DNA of 64,000 nucleotides from Thermomonas flagellata (GTDB lineage Bacteria > Pseudomonadota > Gammaproteobacteria > Xanthomonadales > Xanthomonadaceae), in the NCBI RefSeq assembly GCF_022419185.1, contig NZ_JAJOZK010000012.1, positions 1 through 64,000 of the forward strand, written 5' to 3'. The position numbers were made by a program, and so were the translations under genes. Positions within the stretch are counted from its first letter, which is position 1; each line of letters begins with the position of its first letter. The notes below the pieces were generated by a model. That model was not told the DNA's origin. It saw nothing but the letters and a program-made list of their open reading frames with translations, and did no database searches. Positions 59,372-64,000 of this stretch are shown here, in pieces.

Positions 59372-62300
59372 GCCAAAGGCTCCTGCGCCTCGCCGGCGCG
59401 GCGCGCGCGCCAGGCGCGCAGGCGCAGCGACAGGCGGTCGAACGCGAGGTAGATCACCGGGGTGGTGAACAGGGTCAGCACCTGCGACAGCAGCAGGCCG
59501 CCGATCAGGGTGATGCCCAGCGGCTGCCGCAGCTCCGCGCCCATGCCGCCGCCGATGACCAGCGGCACGGCGCCGAACAGCGCGGCGAAGGTGGTCATCA
59601 GGATCGGGCGCAGGCGCAGCCGCGCTGCCTGCAGGATCGCCGCCTCCGGCGCCAGCCCCTGCTGGCGCTCGGCTTCCAGCGCGAAGTCCACCATCAGGAT
59701 CGCGTTCTTCTGCACGATCCCGATCAGCAGGATGATGCCGATGATCGCGATCACGGTCAGGTCGTGCCCGGTCAGCATCAGCGCCAGCAGCGCGCCGATC
59801 CCGGCCGAGGGCAGGGTGGAGAGGATCGTGACCGGGTGGATGTAGCTCTCGTACAGCACGCCCAGCACGATGTACATGGTGGCGACCGCCGCCAGCAGCA
59901 GCCACAGCTGGTTCGACAGCGCGGCCTGGAACGCGCTGGCCGCGCCCTGGAACTTGAGCGTGACCGCGGCCGGCAGCCCGGCGTCGCGCGCCGCGCCCTC
60001 GATCGCGGCGACCGCCTTGCCGAGCGACACCCCGTCGGCCAGCGCGAACGAGAACAGCACGGCCGGGAATTGGCCGAGGTGGTCGATCGCCAGCGGGGTC
60101 TGGCGCTGGTCGATGCGCGCGACCGCGGTGAGCGGCACGGTCTGGCCGTTGCCCGCCTGCAGCTGCACGCCGTCGAACGCGGCCAGGCCCTGCGCGCGCG
60201 GCACGCCGTCCGCGCCGGCCTCGCCCTGGGCCAGCACCACCCGGTACTGGGCGGACTGGGTGAAGATGGTGGAGACCAGGCGCTGGCCAAAGGCGTCGTA
60301 CAGCGCGCTGTCGATCGCGGCCATGCTGATCCCCAAGCGCGCGGCGGCAGTGCGGTCCACCTCCACGTACGCCTGCAGGCCCGCGTCCTGCAGGTCGTGG
60401 GTGACCCCGTGCAGCTCCGGCAGCGCCTGCAGCCGCGGCAGCAGGGCGTGCACCGCCTGCGCCAGGCCGTCCTGGCTGGTGGCGGCCAGGCTGAACTGGT
60501 ACGGGTAGCGCCCGCTGATGTCGTCGATGGTCAAATCCTGCACCGGCTGGAAGTACGCCGCGATGCCGGTGACCTGCGCCGCCCGCTGCTCCAGGCGGTC
60601 GATCACCGCCTGCACCCGCAGCCCGCGCTGCGCCAGCGGCTTCAGGCTCACCAGCAGGCGGCCGGTGTTGAGGGTGGTGTTGACCCCGTCGATGCCGACC
60701 ACCGAGGACACGCTCTCGACCGCGGGGTCCGCCAGCAGCGCCTGCGCCAGCGCGGTCTGGCGCTGGCGCATGGCGGCGAACGAGATGTCCTGCGGCGCCG
60801 CGGTGCTGACCTGCACCAGCCCGGTGTCCTGGACCGGGAAGAAGCCCTTCGGCACCAGCGCGTACAGCAGCAGGGTCAGCAGCAGGGTGGCGCCGGCCAG
60901 CGCCAGCACCATGCGCTGGTGGCCGAGCACCCAGCGCAGCGCCTGCAGGTAGCGCTCGGCCAGGCGTTCGAACAGCTGCCCGCTGGCATGGAAGAAGCGG
61001 CCCTGGCGTTCCTCCGGCACGTGCCGCAGCAGGCGCGCGCTCAGCATCGGGGTGAACGTCAGCGAGACCGCGGCGGAGATGATGATCGCCACCGCCAGGG
61101 TCACCGCGAACTCGCGGAACAGCCGCCCGACCACGTCGCCCATGAACAGCAGCGGGATCAGCACCGCGATCAGCGAGAACGTCAGCGAGATGATGGTGAA
61201 GCCGATCTGGCCGGCACCCTTGAGCGCGGCCGCCAGCGGCGGCTCGCCGGCCTCGATGTAGCGCGCGATGTTCTCGATCATCACGATCGCGTCGTCCACC
61301 ACGAAGCCGGTGGCGATGGTCAGCGCCATCAGGGTCAGGGTGTTGATCGAGAAGCCGAGCAGGTACATCACCGCGAAGGTGCCGACCAGCGCCAGCGGCA
61401 CCGCGGTGGCCGGGATGAAGGTGGCGCGCCCGCTGCGCAGGAACACGAAGATCACCGCCACCACCAGCACCACCGCCAGCAGCAGCTCGACCTGCACGTC
61501 GGCGATCGCGGCGCGGATGGTGACGGTGCGGTCCGACAGCACCGACAGGTGCGCCGCGCCCGGCAGCTGCGCCTGCAGGTCGGGCAGCAGGGCGTGGATC
61601 GCGTCCACCACCGCGATCACGTTCGCGCCCGGTTGGCGCTGCACATTGAGGACCAGGCCCGGCCGGCCGTTGACGGTGGCGGCTTGCCAGGCGTTCTCCG
61701 GGCCGGTGTCGATGCTGGCCACGTCGCCCAGCCGCACCGGCGCCCCGTTGTTGTAGGCGAGGATCAGCTCGCGGTACTGCTGCGGGCTCTGCAACTGGTC
61801 GTTGGCGTCGATGGTGAAGCTCTGCCGGGTGCCGTCGATGCTGCCCTTGGGCGCGTTGACGTTGGCCGCCGCCAGCGCGCTGCGCAGGCTGTCCAGGGTC
61901 AGGCCCATCGCCGCCAGCTGGCGCGCGTTGACGGTGACCCGCACCGCCGGCTTGTGGCCGCCGGACAGCGTCACCAGGCCGACCCCGGAGACCTGCGAGA
62001 GCTTCTGCGCCAGGCGGGTGTCGGCGAGGTCGTACAGGGTGGTCAGCGGCAGGGTGTCGGAGGTCAGCCCGAGGGTGATCACCGGCGCGTCGGCCGGGTT
62101 GACCTTGGCGTAGATCGGCGGCTGCGGCAGGTCGTTGGGCAGGAAGTTGCCGGCCGCGTTGATCGCCGCCTGCACTTCCTGCTCGGCCACGTCGAGCGGC
62201 AGCGCCAGGTCGAAGCGCAGGGTGATGACCGAGGCCCCGCCCGAGCTCACCGCCCACATCTGGCTGAGCCCGGACATCTGCCCGAACTGGCGCTCCAGCG

Positions 62301-62550
62301 GCGCGGTGACCGCCGAGGTCATCACCTCCGGGCTGGCGCCGGGATACAGGGTGGTGACCTGGATGGTCGGGTAGTCCACCTCCGGCAGCGCCGCCTCCGG
62401 CAGCAGGCGGTAGCCGATCACGCCGGCCACCAGCACCGCCACCATCAGCAGGGTGGTGGCGATCGGGCGCAGGATGAACAGCCGCGACGGGCTGGGGCGG
62501 TCCGCCTCCGGGTCCGGCGCGGTCGGCTCCGGCGGGTGCGCGTCCTGCAT
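59368..62550 (-). CDS. mdtB: RND multidrug efflux pump, MdtB-like subunit
   Basis: A 1060-residue RND transporter, paralogous to the next gene. It has a polar N-terminus ([25 protein letters not shown]), then [77 protein letters not shown] and [18 protein letters not shown]. It pairs with the MdtC-like protein as the inner-membrane part of an MdtABC pump. Substrates in relatives include bile salts, novobiocin and flavonoids. Its ATG shares one base with the stop of the adaptor gene (TGATG). Confidence 0.94.
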   Translation of the reverse strand: MQDAHPPEPTAPDPEADRPSPSRLFILRPIATTLLMVAVLVAGVIGYRLLPEAALPEVDYPTIQVTTLYPGASPEVMTSAVTAPLERQFGQMSGLSQMWAVSSGGASVITLRFDLALPLDVAEQEVQAAINAAGNFLPNDLPQPPIYAKVNPADAPVITLGLTSDTLPLTTLYDLADTRLAQKLSQVSGVGLVTLSGGHKPAVRVTVNARQLAAMGLTLDSLRSALAAANVNAPKGSIDGTRQSFTIDANDQLQSPQQYRELILAYNNGAPVRLGDVASIDTGPENAWQAATVNGRPGLVLNVQRQPGANVIAVVDAIHALLPDLQAQLPGAAHLSVLSDRTVTIRAAIADVQVELLLAVVLVVAVIFVFLRSGRATFIPATAVPLALVGTFAVMYLLGFSINTLTLMALTIATGFVVDDAIVMIENIARYIEAGEPPLAAALKGAGQIGFTIISLTFSLIAVLIPLLFMGDVVGRLFREFAVTLAVAIIISAAVSLTFTPMLSARLLRHVPEERQGRFFHASGQLFERLAERYLQALRWVLGHQRMVLALAGATLLLTLLLYALVPKGFFPVQDTGLVQVSTAAPQDISFAAMRQRQTALAQALLADPAVESVSSVVGIDGVNTTLNTGRLLVSLKPLAQRGLRVQAVIDRLEQRAAQVTGIAAYFQPVQDLTIDDISGRYPYQFSLAATSQDGLAQAVHALLPRLQALPELHGVTHDLQDAGLQAYVEVDRTAAARLGISMAAIDSALYDAFGQRLVSTIFTQSAQYRVVLAQGEAGADGVPRAQGLAAFDGVQLQAGNGQTVPLTAVARIDQRQTPLAIDHLGQFPAVLFSFALADGVSLGKAVAAIEGAARDAGLPAAVTLKFQGAASAFQAALSNQLWLLLAAVATMYIVLGVLYESYIHPVTILSTLPSAGIGALLALMLTGHDLTVIAIIGIILLIGIVQKNAILMVDFALEAERQQGLAPEAAILQAARLRLRPILMTTFAALFGAVPLVIGGGMGAELRQPLGITLIGGLLLSQVLTLFTTPVIYLAFDRLSLRLRAWRARRAGEAQEPLA

Positions 62551-63842
62551 CAGCCGGCTCCGTGGCGCTTGCCGGACGGGTGGCCGCCCGCGGCCGGGGC
62601 CGCGCTGCCGGACTGCGCCGGGACCACCTTGACCTGGGCGCCGTCGCGCAGGCGGTCGAGGCCGTCGGTCACCACCCGCTCGCCGGCGCGCAGGCCCTGG
62701 GTGATCCGGGTCAGGTCGCCGTGGGTGCCGCCGGTGACGACCCTGCGCAGGGCGACCTTGCCGTTGGCGCCGATCACGTACACATAGGTGCCGGGCGCGC
62801 CGACCGCGACGGCGGTGGTCGGCACCATCAGCGCGTCCGGGATGGTGCGCACCAGCACGCGCACGTTGACGAAGGCGTTGGGATACAGCGCGAGGTCGCG
62901 GTTGGGGAATTCGGCGCGGAAGGCCAGGGTGCCGGTGGCGGCGTTGATCTGGTTGTCCGCGGCCAGCAGGCGGCCGCTGTCGAGCAGGCGGCTGTTGCCC
63001 GCGTCCCAGGCCTGCACCGTGACCGCATGCCCGGCATGCAGTTCCTCCAGCACGTCCGCCACCTGCGGCTGCGGCAGCGCGAAGGTGACCTGCACCGGTT
63101 GCACCTGCGCGATCACCGCGACCGGGGTGGCGGTGCCGGTGCCGCTGGTGGCGCCGTTGCCGCCGCCGACCGCGCCGCTGGTGTTGACCAGGTTGCCCGC
63201 GTCCACCGGGCGCAGGCCGACGATGCCGTCCACCGGCGCGGTGATCCGGGTCCAGCCCAGTTGCAGCTGCGCGTTCGCCAGCGCAGCTTGGTTCGCCTTC
63301 AAGGTGGCCTGCAGCTGCGCCACCGTGGTGCGCTGGTCGGCCACCTGCTGTTCGGCGATCGAATCCTGCTTGAGCAGGGTTTCGTAGCGTGCGAGGTCGC
63401 GCTGCGCGCCAGCCAGCTGGGCCTGGGTCTGCGCCACCTGCGCCTGCGCCTGCTGCACCGCGACCTCGAACGGGCGCGGGTCGATCCGCGCCAGCAGCTG
63501 CCCCTGGCGCACCTGCTGGCCTTGCCGGTACTCGACGCTCTCCAGCAGACCCGAGACCCGCGGCATCACGTTCACCAGCCGGTGCGGCGTCACTGTGCCG
63601 AGCGCGGTCAGCCACACCGGCATCGGCTGCACCTGGGCCAGCGAGGCGGTCACCGCTTGCGGCCCCTGCATGCCGCGACTGCCGGGACTCCCGGGCCCGC
63701 CCGGGCCGCCGGGCCCGCCGCCGCGCTGGCAGGCCGCCAGCGCGAGCAGGCAGGTCGCCGTCGCCAGCCAGCGCCATGGGGCAGGGCGGGACAGCGAAGG
63801 GAATGGGGATGTGGCGGGAGGCGATCCGGTCGGGGCAGCCAT
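62550..63842 (-). CDS. mdtA: RND efflux periplasmic adaptor (MdtA-like lipoprotein)
   Basis: A 430-residue membrane-fusion protein. A 24-residue polar leader and hydrophobic segment end at lipobox LALAAC (Cys38). A collagen-like Gly-Gly-Pro run (about 41-60) separates the lipid anchor from the folded part. The lipoyl/hairpin region is [66 protein letters not shown]. The beta-barrel and membrane-proximal domains include [23 protein letters not shown] and [22 protein letters not shown]. It bridges the pump and the outer-membrane channel. It is the first gene of the operon. Confidence 0.93.
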   Translation of the reverse strand: MAAPTGSPPATSPFPSLSRPAPWRWLATATCLLALAACQRGGGPGGPGGPGSPGSRGMQGPQAVTASLAQVQPMPVWLTALGTVTPHRLVNVMPRVSGLLESVEYRQGQQVRQGQLLARIDPRPFEVAVQQAQAQVAQTQAQLAGAQRDLARYETLLKQDSIAEQQVADQRTTVAQLQATLKANQAALANAQLQLGWTRITAPVDGIVGLRPVDAGNLVNTSGAVGGGNGATSGTGTATPVAVIAQVQPVQVTFALPQPQVADVLEELHAGHAVTVQAWDAGNSRLLDSGRLLAADNQINAATGTLAFRAEFPNRDLALYPNAFVNVRVLVRTIPDALMVPTTAVAVGAPGTYVYVIGANGKVALRRVVTGGTHGDLTRITQGLRAGERVVTDGLDRLRDGAQVKVVPAQSGSAAPAAGGHPSGKRHGAG

Positions 63843-64000
63843 GTCAGTCCGTTGCCTGCAGGGGGGCGCCGGTGCTGGCCCGGCGGAGGATGCATGATGC
63901 CTGAGCGCAACGGCGCAGCGCGGGCAGGGTTGACCCGCAGGCCGGGCAAGGCGGATGCGCGATCGGCACTTGCTTTGGATCGGCGCATGGGCTAGCCGTG
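63843..64000 (-). other. Upstream region of the RND efflux operon
   Basis: 158 bases remain before the window ends. A reading frame runs through (minus, 63988 leftwards) but has no family features and is judged chance. I find no convincing -10/-35 pair or operator for the efflux operon here, and no regulator gene is visible. It probably lies beyond base 64000. Confidence 0.3.

Noticed and set aside
56174..59452. Very long open frame on the plus strand (over 1000 codons) opposite the MdtC-like gene, and a similar one at 59326-62787
   Set aside because: Both are antisense to clear RND transporter genes. They are rich in Gln/Arg/His/Gly low-complexity sequence and show no domain. Long antisense frames are expected in such GC-rich DNA.
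1..64000. tRNA, rRNA, CRISPR array, prophage or integrative element
   Set aside because: No tRNA-like cloverleaf, direct-repeat array, integrase, phage structural gene or attachment duplication was found; only the IS110 tail is mobile.

Overview
The window is very GC-rich DNA (by eye well above 65% G+C, not computed) with dense, often overlapping genes. The gene content points to the gammaproteobacterial family Xanthomonadaceae, in the Lysobacter/Luteimonas/Xanthomonas neighbourhood. The strongest markers are the fused aspartate kinase/diaminopimelate decarboxylase, the adjacent murL-murD2 pair (the alternative D-glutamate route described in Xanthomonas), an ACE-like M2 peptidase, a bacterial SET-domain protein and a lone CZB-domain protein. 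It looks like ordinary chromosome. The only mobile DNA seen is the 3' end of an IS110-type transposase at the extreme left edge, against the stop codon of a SUF-type Rrf2 regulator.

Layout. 1-6.4 kb: IS110 remnant, Rrf2 regulator, a DUF3429/DCC divergent pair, an exported esterase-like hydrolase, a lipoprotein cytochrome c, a SET-domain methyltransferase-like protein, two lipoproteins and a NicO-like membrane protein. 6.4-11.3 kb: an EF-G paralogue, a Gly/Tyr-rich glycine-zipper envelope protein and two tandem PhzF-family proteins. 11.4-16.8 kb: lysAC-murL-murD2, coupled by a 4-base overlap and a 4-base gap. This links diaminopimelate/lysine metabolism to the stem-peptide glutamate step. 16.8-23.8 kb: dienelactone hydrolase-like protein, ispB, ssb, the tightly overlapped dTDP-L-rhamnose operon rmlBACD and a membrane acyltransferase. 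23.9-28.7 kb: CZB protein, M15 peptidase, PH-like membrane protein, a ribbon-helix-helix/SPFH pair behind an AT-rich inverted repeat, a lipoprotein and the N-degron leucyltransferase bpt. 28.8-37.8 kb: a six-EF-hand protein, tesB, an SCP2-like exported protein, an AmpD-like amidase diverging from a MOSC/YqiA/rlmKL gene set across a 22-base palindromic spacer, and an HNH protein.

37.9-48 kb is entirely on the minus strand: acyl-CoA dehydrogenase, two small envelope genes, a Rieske oxygenase overlapped with an amino-acid permease, the M2 dipeptidase, and a GNAT-minC-minD-minE-HEAAH cluster. 48-52 kb: a NarL-type two-component system, an SRPBCC protein and a DNA glycosylase. 52-54.6 kb: a DUF488/small ORF/TlpA-like operon and a porin-like protein with a palindrome on its predicted transcription start. 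54.8-63.8 kb: a four-gene MdtABC-type RND efflux operon with its own outer-membrane channel.

Many operons run on 4-base ATGA/GTGA or TGATG overlaps, so translational coupling is common. Alternative starts are visible: GTG for rmlB, the permease, the RHH gene and the TlpA-like gene, and TTG for minD. No rRNA, tRNA, CRISPR array or replication origin was recognised. No gene-free stretch exceeds 300 bases; the longest is 8460-8752. The most noteworthy items are the lysAC-murL-murD2 operon and several palindromes lying exactly where promoters or operators should be. Functions come from family resemblance read by eye; nothing was searched.
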